Part shown: positions 1 through 14,184 of the stretch, in pieces
How the letters are laid out: each line of letters begins with the position of its first letter
How positions within the stretch are numbered: the first letter of the stretch is position 1
Assembly: GCA_019914995.1 (NCBI GenBank)
Contig: CM034133.1
Location: 6,262,001-6,326,000, forward strand
DNA: 64,000 nucleotides
Direction of reading: 5' to 3'
Source: Acanthochlamys bracteata
Taxonomy: Eukaryota > Streptophyta > Magnoliopsida > Pandanales > Velloziaceae
Position numbers and translations under genes: made by a program
Notes under the pieces: model-generated
The model's input: only the letters and a program-made list of their open reading frames with translations
What the model was told of the DNA's origin: nothing
Database searches by the model: none

Positions 1-2210
1 AAGAAAAGTACAACATGTGACAAATTAGGGAGTTTCTATTGAACTCAAGTTTTATTTTATTGAATGCCTTGTTGTATCAATATCTTCACTATTGAGGACA
101 ATGCTTGATTTTAGCTTGGGGGGAGATTAAAAAAAAAAGAGAGAAAATTATACACTTATGAAATGATAAATATTTTAAATGCTAGCCCTTCTTCCACTTT
201 CAATGATGAATTTGAACTCTGTTTCTAGCATGACTTTTGAGACTAGAATTATTATTGAATTTGTTAGTATAATATTCTTATTAACTAAGCATACTTTCTT
301 TTTGTAAGTTGTGTTGTATATAAATTGAGTTGATAAAATCTTGTCATTCTAGACAATGCAATTGAATACACTTTATAGAGGATTTTGATTTCATAGTTTA
401 TACCGAATGATGACATCTATCACCATGCAATGTGAGAGTTAGAGCTGATCTTAGTATTTTTCTGTGTTGTCTTGTTTCGTTTTCAATTCGTATGGATAGT
501 TGAGATACAGAGTTATAAGGAGTCTTTGTAAAGCGCAAGAGTAAAGAAAGAGCATTGAAAAAAAGAGAGCGACTAAATAAAATAAGAGAGCCGCAAAATT
601 GAGCCAATGCTTGAGTATACCTTATTCTTCTTGAAGTTAAACATGCTCTTGACGACTTTGTATTTCGACGACTCCATAAGTTTGACTTGATTTATTACAA
701 CATTTGAAATAACTTGAGAATCTCTAAAAATTATATGTATAGTGCAGAATGATGTCTAAACGAACTCATAAACGTTGAATTCTACATTGTCTTATAGTAT
801 GTTGAATATATTATTTGAATGCGAGGTTCAGTTAATTTGATAACTACACAATGCATTTAAAGGAGTTTGTAAGCCATGTTAACTTGTTTATTATGCTTAC
901 AATATTCTTTATAATTTTGGTTGATTAAGTTATGCATGGAAATTGAGTTCGACGAGACTAATTTGGGAAGGAATAACATATATTTTCTAATAATTTTGCT
1001 TGAAGACTAGGAATAATCTAAGCTTGGGGGTATTTGATAAATATACAATTGCATACATTTTAATGTAATATTATTATTATATAAATGATATTTTTATAAT
1101 TTTTGTGAGCTAAATTGAATTAATTGAGATTAATTATATGCTTATTAAGCCAAATTGTACATGCTATGTAGGTAAAGAAGAAAAAAATCAAAGAAATATC
1201 ATTGAGCTAACAAGGAGAAGATGGGCTTATGATAAGAAGGCCCACAAGGAAAGAATTAAAGAAAAAGAAAATAAGAGGAGCTAGGGCAGGAACAAAAAAG
1301 AGGACAGGGTTTTTTTCATTGAGCCGCCGTCGTGGGGAAAACAACTCTACAAATACGGGAGAAAGATTCAAGGAGAAGAGGGAGTTGAAATAGAGGCAAA
1401 TCTGGAATAGATCTGGACTCGACGCCGCCGTTGGAGATTAAAATTCAGATTTGTTTTTCTTGTCTCATGTTTTATTTTTCATACAATTTTATTGTTGTAA
1501 TATTAATATAAATAGCTAAATTCTCTATAATTGGAGTTAGGATGAAATCCTAATAAATTTGATTTGATTTCTTGAATATTATGTGATGTATGGATTGTTG
1601 ATTTTGTGTGAGTTATTAATTCTTCTTTGAAAGGATGTTTAGATGTTAAATTTGCCTGCATGATCAGCATTGAGTTTGATATCTATATTATTTTATTAAT
1701 TGTGTACGCGAGTACCAGTCGGAGCATAATTTATGAATTATAGGATTAATAATTATAGTTAGTATTTACTAGACCAAAGTGAATGCAACTATATGATTTA
1801 TGGTTTCGCAAGATCTAATGCATCGTTAGTAATTTCTAAAGAAAGAGTTAGAATATCACTAGCAATAGGTGATTTTACACTAGACCAAAGTTAAAGTCAT
1901 AATTAGAAGTCGTACCTAAGAACTGGACCAAAGTGTTACATAAATCATAATCTATTATTATATTTATTTAAAGATTAAATTAGAGGCATTAGTGATAGAT
2001 TCCAAAATTGTAGTTAATTGCATATCTAATTTCTCGATCTGTATTCTTCTCTTATTTTTAACTTTCGTATAGTTTTCAGAATTCACAAAAGTACACCATT
2101 TGACAGTTTAGTTGAATTAGAGTTAGCAACAATCTCTGTGGAACAACCTCGTTTTTCGCTATACGGTAGACGACAACCGTGCACTTGCAGGATAGACTAG
2201 AATAGAATCA
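1..2210 (+). mobile_element. Ty3/gypsy (Tat/Athila-type) fossil, 3' end with LTR
   Basis: Positions 1-1034 look like the untranslated stretch that follows pol in Tat/Athila-type plant gypsy elements. Two purine-rich AGCTTGGGGG tracts occur (about 113-122 and 1021-1030), the second directly before the LTR, as a polypurine tract should be. No coding domain is left in the window, so the rest of the element lies upstream or is lost. Family assignment rests on the PPT form and on the LTR end. It is a fossil and probably old. Confidence 0.65.
1035..2210 (+). repeat. LTR of the gypsy fossil
   Basis: The LTR begins TGATAAATATAC right after the purine tract and ends near AATAGAATCA. Its last 100 bp (about 2120-2190) carry the phrase 'CTCTGTGGAACAACCTCG...TTCGCTATAC...CGTGCACTTGCAG', which I recognise from the LTR ends of plant Tat/Athila gypsy elements. 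The 3' boundary is uncertain by about 10 bp and no partner LTR is in the window. Confidence 0.6.
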
Positions 2211-4420
2211 CTGAGTTTTTCGTAAGTGATTTTGTTTACATCATGTTGTACTCAATCTTCTTACATTGTACGTATGTGATCTTCGTATGAATTGAAAGTG
2301 CCTGCAAGAAATAGTACAAGAGTAATAAAAAATAAAAACAGTGGAAAAAGGGCAACAAGAAAAGAAAGTGAAAAATGACAGTGAGAAAAAATCAATAAAC
2401 AAATAATCTTCTCTATTACAAGCAAAAAAAGTAAACAGCCTGTAAAAAAAGGATAATCAAATACACAAACAGTAAAAAAAAAGTAGAAAAATAAATTATG
2501 AAAAGGAAATTAGTGAAAATATATAGTAAAAAATATTGAAAAATAAATAGTGAAATGGAAAATAGTAAAAATGCAATGAAAAAAAATTGTGAGAAAGGAC
2601 TAAAAAAAATAAGTGAAAAATGGCAATGAAAAAAGTTATCTTCTCTAAAGAATAGTAAAAAAAAGTAAAAAAGGAAAATTGCGAAAAAAATGAAAGAATA
2701 TACTTTACTTTAGTAACTGTTATAAAATACATTTGCATTACAAAAATCCAACACTACATTTGTAAGGGTTTTTTTCAAGCATTGACATTGTGATTTTATT
2801 AACACTATTTGGACATTCATTTTGCAATCACTATTTGGTGACATTCACATCCCATTGACAATTAACATTCACATCCATTCTCCGCTAGTGGCATTCACAT
2901 CCATTCACATTCCATTCATAGTTAGTGATATTCGCATCCATTCAATTCCAAGAACTCTTTGTGAGTTTTCATAAAAGATAGTCACAATATAAGTGTCATT
3001 GAAGCTATATTCAATTATAAGTACATTAACTTCAATAGTACTCTCAATTTAAGTCTCAACAATAAGACTTGATTGGACCTGTTTGCAATAACCTTAACAT
3101 TCAATCTAAATCACAAAGCTCACTGTCTTATACTCTAGATGCTCCAGTTTGGACATTCAAACATATGCCCATGCTCAGATTCAATCTAAAACAAATATAT
3201 TCACATCCGAGTGAAAGTTCACATTAGTCAACAAAGAACAAATCTTGTCATTACAACAACACAACACCAAGCAACCAACAAAATAAAATAACACAATACA
3301 ACAGCAACCTGCCACACCATCTCAAACTTCTATTGCTCCTGTACAAGTTCATGCACTAGTGACAACCTACAAAACAAATCCAGCAACATATAAAACAACT
3401 TCCTAGTTTTCTAAAAACTATTCCAAAAAATTAACATAAAACGAGGACAAACCATGACAACTACAATCTTTAGTTAATTCCGTACTTCACAACTGCAAAA
3501 TGATGGAGTTAGTAAAACAAAAATTTAGAGGGATGCAAGGAGCTCCAATACAAACACACAAGTAGATATCATCATAACTGTATACCCAGCCAAGTGAGCA
3601 CCATTAATATCTTACATCTGTATGTACTACATAAAGAGTGGTGTACATATATCTAGCATCAGTAAACTCTCTATTATAATAATTCTTGAATGCAAGATCG
3701 AAAGAAACAACTAAGACATCAATCGACTCAAACCAATACAACATAAAAACAAACGAAATCAACGTATATCACAGTACTAAAAATTTTTTACTACTACTAT
3801 CGAGTTAAAAAGATAACCAAAATTACAATTAAATCAACAAAATTGCAAGCAAATCAATAGAATAATCCGAACAAGCTTCAAATTGAATCTCAATATCCAT
3901 ATTCGAGTCTAACCGAAACCTCCAAAAAATCACAATTTTTCAAAACAATTTCATAAAAATTCTCGGCGAGATCTCATCGGAATTTACAGATTGCCAAACA
4001 AAATCTCTGTAAGCTCATTGGAATATACAAATAGACTGAGAAAAGAGTGAAAGAACGAGAGAGAGAGAGAGAGATGAAAAATCGAGTCTTCGCGGCGGGG
4101 AAGCAAAACGATCGAAAGACCGCTCGAGACTCGGAGAACAAAAGAAGAAGGGAAAGAAGAGATAGAAAAACTGAAGCTCATCGCTAGAATCATCGTTGCT
4201 GCTTGCTCAGGTTAGGAGGCGATCGCGTGCCGCGGCGGAAAAGAAGAGATGAAAGAAAGAAGAAAAGAAGAACCACGTGTGGTGCAGCGATAAGAACTAG
4301 TGCAACGTCATTCATGCCCTTGAACGAAAGACAGCAAGCTTGTTGAGCGCATTGTTTTGGTTATTGGATCAAGCAATCCAATGATCCTAATTTGATGTGC
4401 ATGATGTGCACATAAGAATG
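2211..4420. other. Anonymous AT-rich DNA with a leader-like GC patch
   Basis: I see no gene here. 2280-2760 is A-rich low-complexity DNA (GTGAAAAAT/AGTAAAAAA-like runs). 2780-2960 holds a run of imperfect 'CATTCACATCC' repeats. On the minus strand, about 4290-3970 is GC-richer and CT-rich with a short open frame; it resembles a 5' leader exon more than a protein. The same layout (leader-like patch near one end of an AT-rich block) recurs in the TIR elements of this window, so this may be a decayed member, but I found no TIRs. Confidence 0.35.
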
Positions 4421-4452
<32 letters not shown>

Positions 4453-4735
4453 GTTTTTTAAGTTTTTTCTTTTTCTGTCGTTTTGATCAAGTGAACTAAT
4501 GGATGTCGATTCGTGATCCGATTGAGTTAGAATTTTGTCACAAAGATCCTAGTTAGTAATTCTTCCTATCCCCACCCGTATATATATATATATATGTATA
4601 TATATGTATATATATGTATGTATATATATGTATATATATATATATATACATATATATACATACATATATATATAAATATACATATATATAGATGTATGTA
4701 TGCATATATATGCATATATATATATATAGAAAAAT
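4421..4735. repeat. AT/ATGT microsatellites
   Basis: There is a GT/TA dinucleotide run at about 4421-4452 and a longer mixed TA/TATG/CATA run at 4577-4730. They bracket about 120 bp of ordinary DNA. The open frame across the second run on the minus strand encodes only Ile/Tyr repeats and is an artefact of the microsatellite. Confidence 0.95.
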
Positions 4736-7625
4736 CCTCAAAGTGACCGAGCAGAATGAATTCGAGACTGGATTGAACAATGTAGCTATGAGTGTGCCTG
4801 AATTATTTTTGGTTCACTACTCGTGCCATTAGTTACAGCTGATTTTAGAAGAGGCTAGATCAATCAATGATATATTGAGAATATTTATTTCCAAATTTTG
4901 TGCTGAGGATATTGGAAGATATCAAAAAAATTTATAAAGATGGAAAGCATCCAGCATGCATACAACTCATACCAGATCTACTTCAAAACTCATATCTTGA
5001 ATTTTGATATAATCTTTATATGCAGATTGAAGAAGACATGCTGGAGATTAATTCTATGGAAAGAAATCATATTGGTCCCTAGAAAAAATCTAGCACAAAA
5101 TTCAGATGACATGTTAGTAGAAACCTTATGAAGCACTTAGACCGTTAGATTGTTTTGAGGCATCATATGACGTCCAATTCACTTGAGATTTTGAATATGT
5201 GTTCTTGAGGCATAGCAGAAGAAACCCACATCAGCAAGCAATAGCCAAGAAAGGAAATAAATCGATAACATTTTTAGAGAAGAGAAAGAATAGCAAGAAC
5301 ACTTCAACTAGCCATTGGAAGTACATCCTCATCTTACATTGCTTCTGGCCGTTGCAACCCTTTATTAATCCGAGTAGCCATCATCCTAAGATGAAGGTGG
5401 AGTCTTTCTTATATCATTCCAGTGAGGAATACAGCAAGAGACACAAGCTTTTAGAGAATACTAACTGAGCCATAATCTTGCAATCCAATAAAGATATCAT
5501 CTTCACCAAGAGCATTTCCTTGAGTCTAATTCTCTTTGTTTTCTTTTGTGAGATCTCTTAATCTTTCTTGACGTGAGATTATAAATCATTATTAGGGAGT
5601 TCTTTTGAGCAATTGAGCTTAACCTTATGAAACACTTGTAACATTGAGAGGTTGTTGAGGAACTTGTGAGTTCTCGATTTGCTAGCCTAGGTTAGGTTAG
5701 TGGGTTTGTGCTAGACGTTTGCGAATGCATGAACGGTTGTAGCCGGAGGGATTTTCTTTTGCCAAGTCTAGAAGGCTTGTTGGAGTTATCCTTACGAGGA
5801 GACTCAGTTGAGGTGGAGGTGTTTTGCGAAACACTAATTCTCAGTTGATTATACGTTGGTTTAATGTTAGTGGATTTCAGTTGTGGTGTAAGTGACGTGG
5901 ACATAGATACCATGGTGCCGAACCACGTAAAAATTCTCTGTGTGCTGATTGGTTTGCGTTTCTTAGCACTTTTGATTTATTTTGGATTATATTGTGCTAA
6001 CACCTCAGTATAAGATACAGTCAACACGACCACTAATTTTTTATGGCTCGAACTATGGCTATTAGAAGACCAAGTTGACTATCTTTATTAAAGCGCAAGA
6101 CTTCAGATTATGGACAATCATCAATGTTGGACCAATTATGCCTACAAGAATGGATGCAAATGAAGTTCCCGTGCCAAGGAATTTTTCAAATTCACGTACG
6201 ATGACAACAAAAACATCTCTATGAATAGTGTGATATGAACTTACCATAATGTGCTTTAAATCTTAGCAAATTTAACCGTGTTTGTTCATGTAGCACAACA
6301 AATAAAATATTGAATAAGTTGGAGGTCACACACGAAGGAACCACTCAAATAAAGGAGACTCGCGTCAACATTCTTATGCATGACTATGAAAACTTCAAAA
6401 CAAAAAAAGAAGAATCTATCACTCAAATGTTTTACTCGTTTCACTAACATTATTAATCTTTTGAAAAATCTTGGTAAGAATTCTAAGAACAAGGACTTGA
6501 AGTGGAAGATCATACGTGCGGTACTCCTATATATAGCTCCGAGGTGAATGCCATCAGAGAGAACTATGACTTCCCCACCATGTCATTCATTGGATGAACT
6601 CATCGGCAAGCTAATGGCAAAAGAGCTCTCTTTAAGGAAATCCCAAGAAGCACCTAATTCCCTAACCTTGAGGACAACCGAAAAACAGTTAAGTTCTTAC
6701 GAATCGGTGCTGCAAACCCCTCGAATCACCATCGTCAACCCCTCTCAACCGCATCGAGCTTTTTGTTCTAGCTGTTTATTGCGTTCTCAGACATCTAAGA
6801 GTTGATTTGGTCTTTCTTAGTAATTCCGATGATGATGAAGATAACATTGCTATGTTAACTAGGAAATTCAAGAGCTATCTAAGAAGGAACAAGTGAAAAG
6901 GCAAATCGAGAATAAAGGACTATAAAGCCGATGATGATCAAGAAAGAAATTGCTATCACTGCAAGAAACCGGGACACTACCGTCACAAATGCCCTCTATT
7001 GAAGAAAGCAAGAGGAAGGATAACAAGAAGAAGAAAGCCATAGCTGCATGGAGTGATAAGGACTCATCTTCTTCAAGTAAATCCGAAGATGAATTTGAAA
7101 CCGCAAACATGTGCTTCATGGCAAATGGTGATTCGGACAGTGAGGTGAGTGATTCTAGTTATGAATTTTCATATGATGAATTATATGATGCTTTTTCTGA
7201 ATTTATGAAAATTTTGGAAGCTTGAAAAATATGTGTAAATCTCTTAAGAAATGCATGCATACAATTGAAAAGATGAATGAACAGTTAATCGAAGAAATTA
7301 ACTCACTATTTAAGAATGCTCCTTTGAACCAACCTAATGCATGTGATTGTGATGCTATAAAAACTGAAAACGTTAAGCTCACCGAATTGTATGATGATGT
7401 GCTCCTTGAAAAGGAAAACCTTATACTTGAGAATAGAAGGCTAAAAATCGAAAAGTCTAAGATGACAAATGAGATGGCCGACTTGTATACTTCCCTTGCC
7501 AAATTTGTAAGAGGTAAGAAAAGACTTGATGTAATGCTCATATCTAATAAGTGCATCTTTAGAAAGGAAGGAATCGGTTTTGACTATAACAACAAGACCA
7601 AGGACCTAAGAAATGTGCGGATTAC

Positions 7626-10600
7626 GGCCATATTTGGCTAAGTTGAAAATTTAGAGCTTTTATAAAAACACTGCTGTTTTGAAGCTTTTGCTGAAAAAAT
7701 CTGCTGTTTGTTGAATTCGTAAAAAAAAATTAAAAATATGTTTCGCTAAACTTGTGCTTATAAGTGAAAACATATATAATGACTAAAATATCTTTATGGA
7801 TATAATCAATAATATATTGTTAAATTTCTGACTCTATTTTCAGATATATCTAATTTTTTAAAATTTGATTTTTATAATATATTTTTGTAATACTTTTTGC
7901 TTAATATTTTTTTATATTAATATTTATAAACCTACTAATAAATATATTATAAGTAATTTATAATAACATTTTAAAATTACTTTTAAATATATAAATATAT
8001 TATTTTTTAAGTATAATAATTAATTAATAAGTTAAGAAATGAAGAAATAATATAGTGATACAATAGCAATTTTAAACTATTAAAGATACTACATTATAAT
8101 TCAGCAATCATACATAAAAATAAATACAATCATAATATTCATAATTATTTTTATATATTTTATTTGAAATTGCATCACTGTGATCCACATTACATCAATC
8201 TGATCAATTTCGTCTTCAGGTTGCATCAATCTGATTAATAAAACATACTAATTTTTTAAATTTGTCGGCAAAATTACACTTGTAAGTTGATGAAAAAATC
8301 TGTACAATTGTATAAAATTCCACATATGAATAAAAATTAACTCGAAAAAATTTAAATATGATTAGGAAAGAACTTGTAAAAATATATTCACCACAATGAA
8401 ACCAATAAAAAATGTGCGTTTAACAAATAGTTCCATAGTTCAATATAAAAAAAGCTTGCAAATTATTAACTTACAATAATATTTAATTAATAAGTTGAAA
8501 AAAATGAATAAATAATATAATAATATATTAATAATTTTATACAAACTTTTAACTAAAAATAATATAGTGAAATCAACCACCACCTAACAAGACAAAGAAC
8601 ACAAATTACAACTCTCTCGAACTAAAGGAGGACGCTAAGGCACAAGTAGGGAGAAATAATATTATGGCAACATCCAAATCAAGTCTACAACAATTCAAGA
8701 GCATAAACGACACAAAATCCATGCAGAGTTATAAAACACAAGTAAGTTAATTGCCATTTCTTAATCAAACACGAGTTGAAGTACTCATTCATTGAAGAAC
8801 AACCATTTTCAAGACTTTGCTTCAATCTCCGTAAAACTTTGCTACTTGAAGGTTTAAATTTATTATCAGAACCGAATTGCAGAAGTTAACTGCATTCTAG
8901 TTTACAAATTTACAACAAAATTTCCAAATCAACAAGTAATTTTACTTCGCATGATGGGATCTCATGTCAAAATAATTTTCATAAGAATATCTAGACATTT
9001 TTACAACTACAATTCTTAAGCTAAATGGTTTCTGTTTTCTATTTGGTATCTAGCTATTTCATTTTGGTTTCTGCATAAGCAAGTGGACCCAAACACATAC
9101 TCTAATAATCAATTTCTTCTACTGTCAATCCAAGCAAATTGATACATGGGAAGGGGTCATATGGAAATTTGGAAGAACTTCAGCTTTAAACCTGCATCTT
9201 CAATTGCACCTATCCACATGAGGAGCATATAAATAGTAGTGAGTGCATGTAACATATATGCAGAATTCTCATATGCATTTAGTAAGACATGTCCAAATAT
9301 AGTTATCAACTATACACAAACGCAACTTTTATTCATTAACCAAATTGACACTGGGAATTACAAATCCTAGTTGAACTCAATTGAACTAACAATTCAGCTA
9401 GAATGCACAATAGCATCAATCACCAATCAAAGTTATATTACAATGATTCAAATATCTTTTTGCTTGTAAGATAGAGCAAGGAAAAAGTAGTAGCAATGGC
9501 AACTTTATACTGCACAAGCTTTATACTACAACAAGTAGCAATGTTTCACTTCGCAAAGGAATAGCATCAACCTGTGAAGAAGCTTTCTAAGAACAAAAGG
9601 TGATTATTAGGTGTGCCCTTTGAATATTTTCCTGAAAATTTTAATCTCTTGAGAGGAAAAAGAAATAAAAATGAAAAAAAGATTCAAAGCATTTCCAGTT
9701 GGCACTTCTAGCAATTAATAAATGAAAGCATTGTGTAGTACTATTAGTTTTTTAGAAACAAGAAAACAAGCAAGACACTTTCATGTCATTGAAATAAGAA
9801 ATTTTGAATATTAGCTTACATGAGAAATCCATATATACTGTTTATAATAAGTCATAACATGTGATAAATTTTCTAAGATTAAAACTCCAACAAAGTTTTT
9901 TTTCCCATAAGAATAAAAAATCCAGCAATAAACTACAATTTCATAACAAATCTATATAATTCATAGCAAGCATTATTCCTACATTCACAACAAAATTATG
10001 TTAGGTAACTCTTAGAATGAGATTCTAGTAATCAAAATTCAATAACAAAATTTAGCAATCAAAATATCTACAGTTAGCTATCAATAAAATTTAGCAATCA
10101 AAATAAGATTCTAGCAATCAACATCCATCACACAGATAGAACAGTTAGCTATCTATCAGTCTATCTATATATCACACAGATATACAGTACTATCTATATA
10201 TCTGTAGTTAGCTATCTATAAATAAAAAATTAGTAATCAATCTATCAATTTATCTATATATCTATCAATCTATCAATATAAGTTACAAGAGAAATGTTTA
10301 TTGGTCTATGCAAGTTTATGGGATCGATTGGCTAGTTGTCTGTAGTCAATCTTGTTAGTTGTTTAGACTTGTAGTATTGGTGTATTTAGAGAAGCCAAAG
10401 TGCCACTTCACCAAAAGTAGAATCTATACATGTTGACAATTTTGTTAGCTTCTATACTTCCTAGCTATATCTCTTTTCATTTCTATTCCTATACTCCATA
10501 TACCTCCTAGCTAGATACATAACTGTTAAAATAAATATAGTAATATGAAACCAACCACAACAATTAAAATCATAACTGTTAGAATCAATAACCATGCATA

Positions 10601-11762
10601 TCAATAATCATGTTTCAATAACCATGTTACAATAATTCATATCATACACTGGTAAGTAACTGTATATCAATAACCGCGCTTCAATAAAGCCTAAGGACTG
10701 ATCAAACTAATATCAAGTGATCATACGTTTATTTTCCAAAAAGTCTCAAGTGATCCTAATATAAACTAATATCAAACTAATAATTCCAAAAACAGACTAA
10801 AGAAACAAGATTAAAGATTTAACAGTCCATGCACAAAAATAACTAAAGAAGAAAACTCTACAGACAAATTAAGAATTGAAAAATAATTGACACACACACA
10901 CACAAAAAAATACAAAAATCCTTGAGTATAAGATATAATATCGACACAAGCTATTTCTTGAATCAAACAAATAAACATAACATATTCTCCCCTTTATAAG
11001 ATCTTTGTCTACAAAATTCTCAAAAAATCCTCCACAGAAACAAGATCCTTCTGCACAAAATCGATGCAAACATATAAGATATTTCTCTACAAAATCAAAT
11101 CAAATAGAACAAATTAAGTACCTGGACTATTTATTTAATAAAATCAGAACTCCCGTTTAGCACAAATTTTAGAGATCGGAGACAAAATCCTCTAATCAAG
11201 CAATAAAGCCTCCGAATTAAGCAATCCTCCAAATCAAGTATAGAAGAAGAGAAATCTATCTCTTTTACCACCGACGAAGTAGATCGGTGAAAGATCTTAG
11301 GTTTATCTCTACCGTCGTCGGCTTGGAAGGTTTTTATGGTTAAGGTAGGGATGGGGATAGAAGTGAATGAGTGATACAGGAGTGAGTGAATGCAGTAGAT
11401 GATGAAAGCGGGAGAGGAGTGAATGCGGTAGGAGCAAAGACGGGGCAGGGGATAGGGTTGGCTGACGAGACGAGGTGGGTGAAAGAGACGGGGTGGAGTG
11501 AATGAGGCAGGAGAATGAGATAGAGTTGAGGATAAAAGTGATATATACGAATGTAATTTGACAAACTTATTAAGGGCACAACAGCCATTGTCCATTGCAA
11601 TGAAAACAAGCTGCGTGCTGCTTGTTTATAAAAGCAGCGATTCGCTGCTTCTTTTTTCCAACATAAAAAGCAGTTGTTTTTGCTAAAAAGCCACCGTTGC
11701 CAAACACACATATTACTGTTAAATGCTTTTTTTTATACAAAATAGAATTCCCAAACATGGCC
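7626..11762. mobile_element. PIF/Harbinger-like non-autonomous element, copy 1 (4.1 kb)
   Basis: The left end reads GGCCATATTTGGCTAAG and the right end CCAAACATGGCC, an imperfect TIR. The flanks are TAC and TAT, a degraded 3-bp duplication. Copy 2 at 44111-48544 has clean TAA duplications and the same ends, which fixes the limits here. About 380 bp inside the left end and about 100 bp inside the right end align between copies, including GTTGCCAAACA and an ATTACTGTTAAATGC-type stretch. No transposase is visible. The right 650 bp, read on the minus strand, contain a GC-richer leader-like patch with repeated GAGTGAATG words and a possible AG|GTACTT splice donor near 11121. It lies inside the gag of Sirevirus A, so it is younger than that element. 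Confidence 0.75.
10130..10275. repeat. CTAT/ATCT-rich simple repeat
   Basis: Imperfect tetranucleotide repeat of the TCTATCTATATATC type inside the PIF/Harbinger-like copy 1. It has no counterpart in copy 2 that I noticed. Confidence 0.7.
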
Positions 11763-12050
11763 TATAAGTACTTCCTCGACACCCTTCGTTACTTGTTTTC
11801 ATTGCAATAGAAACGGTCATGTCATCAAGTCTTGCTAGTATAAGGAAAATGAAAAGAAAGTTAAGATGATTTGAGTTCCTAAGGGAACTACTAGATCAGC
11901 TAATGCTAAAAGACTCGAAGAAATTGGATACCTAAACTGTGAGCAATCTCTTGCAGGTATGCTTTGTAGCCGAGAGAAGTAGAAGGACCAAATGGCATCT
12001 TGATAGCGGCTGTTCAAGGCATATGACAAGAGGCGTTACCAACTAGAGGC

Positions 12051-13589
12051 ATACCAAGGAGGAAAGTTACTCTTGAGATGAGAGCTAGTGTTTGGCAACG
12101 GGTATTGCTAGATTGTTAAACGCTCCTCTGTATGTATTGATAACATGTTGTTCGTGTAAGGTTTGAAGCATAATCTTTTCAGCATAATCCAACTATTTGA
12201 TGTTGGATTATATTCCAAAGGTTTCTCTTACAGCATATCTTTCAAATTGCAAATTGGGCCTTTTGTATGCCAATCTACGTTTAATGATAGTTTTGCTCGA
12301 AGAGTGTAGAAAGTCGAACTTTTCTTTCATCCCTCTAGGCGTATTAGCATGACAAAAATTATTAAGATGATATCTCACATCCCGGCCTTATAAGGGCCCA
12401 TCTATCCCCATGTATGCTTATATTTGCATGTACTACATAATATTTATTTCCTAAAGAATGACAAAATCTCAGCTCAGGCTTACGTAATGCTTCATTCAAT
12501 ATGCATGACTATGAGCTAATCCTTCTCATCTGACCTATGCAAATGTAAAACGTATGTTAAAATTCCATACCGCCAAAATGTTTTAGATAACTTTACTCCA
12601 GTATAAGGTGTCAAATCTTTCGACAGCATAATCGCTTTGACATGTGTTCCGCCAATAGTTTCAATACAATTCCACGAAAAATTTCAATACAAATTTAAAG
12701 TATTTTGATAAAATAATATTATCATAAAACCATTGGAGATAACATGCGTTTTGCGGTTTATGAAATCTCTCACTTTCTGATGTAGCGGATCTTCAACAAG
12801 AAGCTCGTCGGTAAGGTAATTCCTTCACGCCCTTTCTTGTTTTGTTGATTCGTATGAATGCCAGAACAAGAGAAAATTGAAGTCCAACACCGAATAATGA
12901 AAATATAATTCCTAAATTAATTCAAGATACAATACCCTTTTGAAAAAGGTTTACAAGCCTATAAATAGGAGAACAACTAAGAGTTTTAAACTACTTAAAA
13001 ACTACAATTTAGAAAGAAAATAAAATTCTATAACTATGGAAAGAAATAAATGAATAGTTTTAATTTTTGTAAAATTTTTGAATGCAGAAACTTAAAGATA
13101 TGTAAATTTTGCTAGCTGTCTTGGCAGTGATATGAAGCCCATTAATAAGCCCATCAACGAATCAAGCTTCACCACAGCTATCTTCCTCTAGTAATCACCA
13201 ACTGCCAGCTGGCCTCATCTAGTATTTCACTAGCTGCCCATCGAGCTGCTCGCATCCAAACAGCACTGCACCATTCTCCCCACGCCAGCTGTTCAGCATA
13301 TCTATGTTGATCGCTGCCAAACTGAGAGAGCTCTCCTGTACATCCGCTCCGTTCTCAAACCCTCCACAATAGCAATAATTTAATTTCAAATAGCCGGCCA
13401 TTCCGGCTACCTCTCTCTGCTCAACAACGCTGAGTGGATGTAGGACAGCAGTTTGCGCTCCCGATCTGAGATACGCCATCCCTAAATCCAAGAAGCGTGC
13501 AGTAACAAGCCTTCCACGCTGTCGACAGTCTAACTTCAGAAGTTCGGCCTAGATGGTAGCTCACGTGGCTCCGCAACTTCGATCCGGCG
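12051..13589. other. Anonymous region, no supported gene
   Basis: The first 300 bp may still be Sirevirus A pol but are too decayed to assign. 12,600-13,130 is AT-rich without recognisable content. 13,130-13,620 is GC-richer and could be the 5' untranslated part of the gypsy remnant that follows. A 90-codon minus-strand frame at 13219-13491 has no family features and I do not call it. Confidence 0.5.
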
Positions 13590-14184
13590 TTGATTCTGAT
13601 GACAGCAACGGTATTCATGATACAAACCCACATAGATGTTTTGCACATAAAGACTACAATGATAATCGACGATGAGAAGCAGGGATACGTATAGAGATAC
13701 CTGAATTTCATGGTGGACTTCATTTCGAAGAATTTCTTGATTGGGTAGGCATTGTTGATGACATCTTCGAATTTAAGGAAGTCCCAGACCATAAAAGAGT
13801 GCCTCTACTAGCTACAAGACTCCGAGGGAGAGGAACAGCTTGGTGGCACCAACTGAAGCTTTCAAGAACTCGAGAGGGTAAAGCTAAAATTTTAGATTGG
13901 GAGAAGCAAAAGAAGTTAAAAGCAGAATTCTTACCTTATAATTTTCAGCGATTAATGTACACCAATTGCAGAACCTGGTTTAAGGTACAAAGGCAGTAGA
14001 TGAATACACAACTGAATTTATCAACTACTAGTACGCAATGACATTAAAGAAACTGAAGATCAAACTTGTAGAAATCCAAAAAAAAAGAACTATGTTAGGA
14101 GAAATTGATGACTCCATAGAGGAAAGATTAGAGACTACCGAAGAACCAAAGTTTGATGACGAATTTTCTCCAACTTGGAGAGAA

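Larger units (their letters stand above)
4760..12050 (+). mobile_element. Sirevirus A (Ty1/copia) fossil, interrupted
   Basis: An old Sirevirus-type copia element. LTR-like DNA runs to about 6010; its last 400 bp resemble the LTR end of Sirevirus B, including the GGTGCCGAACCACG phrase. A decayed gag follows (6040-7640) with the conserved 'SLDELIGKLMAKELSL' stretch, a CCHC zinc-knuckle remnant near 6955-6990, an acidic Ser-rich linker and a coiled coil. The frame is cut by the PIF/Harbinger-like element at 7626-11762. Gag resumes at 11763 (WVPKGTTRSANAKRLEEIGY), then a protease motif LDSGCSRHMT at about 12000-12030. Integrase, RT and the 3' LTR are not recognisable. It carries many breaks and is clearly older than Sirevirus B. 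Confidence 0.75.

Noticed and set aside
4553-4780. 75-codon minus-strand frame
   Set aside because: It translates a TA/TATG microsatellite into Tyr/Ile repeats.
13219-13491. 90-codon minus-strand frame before the gypsy gag
   Set aside because: No motif, no neighbours on that strand, and it lies in what may be gypsy leader sequence.
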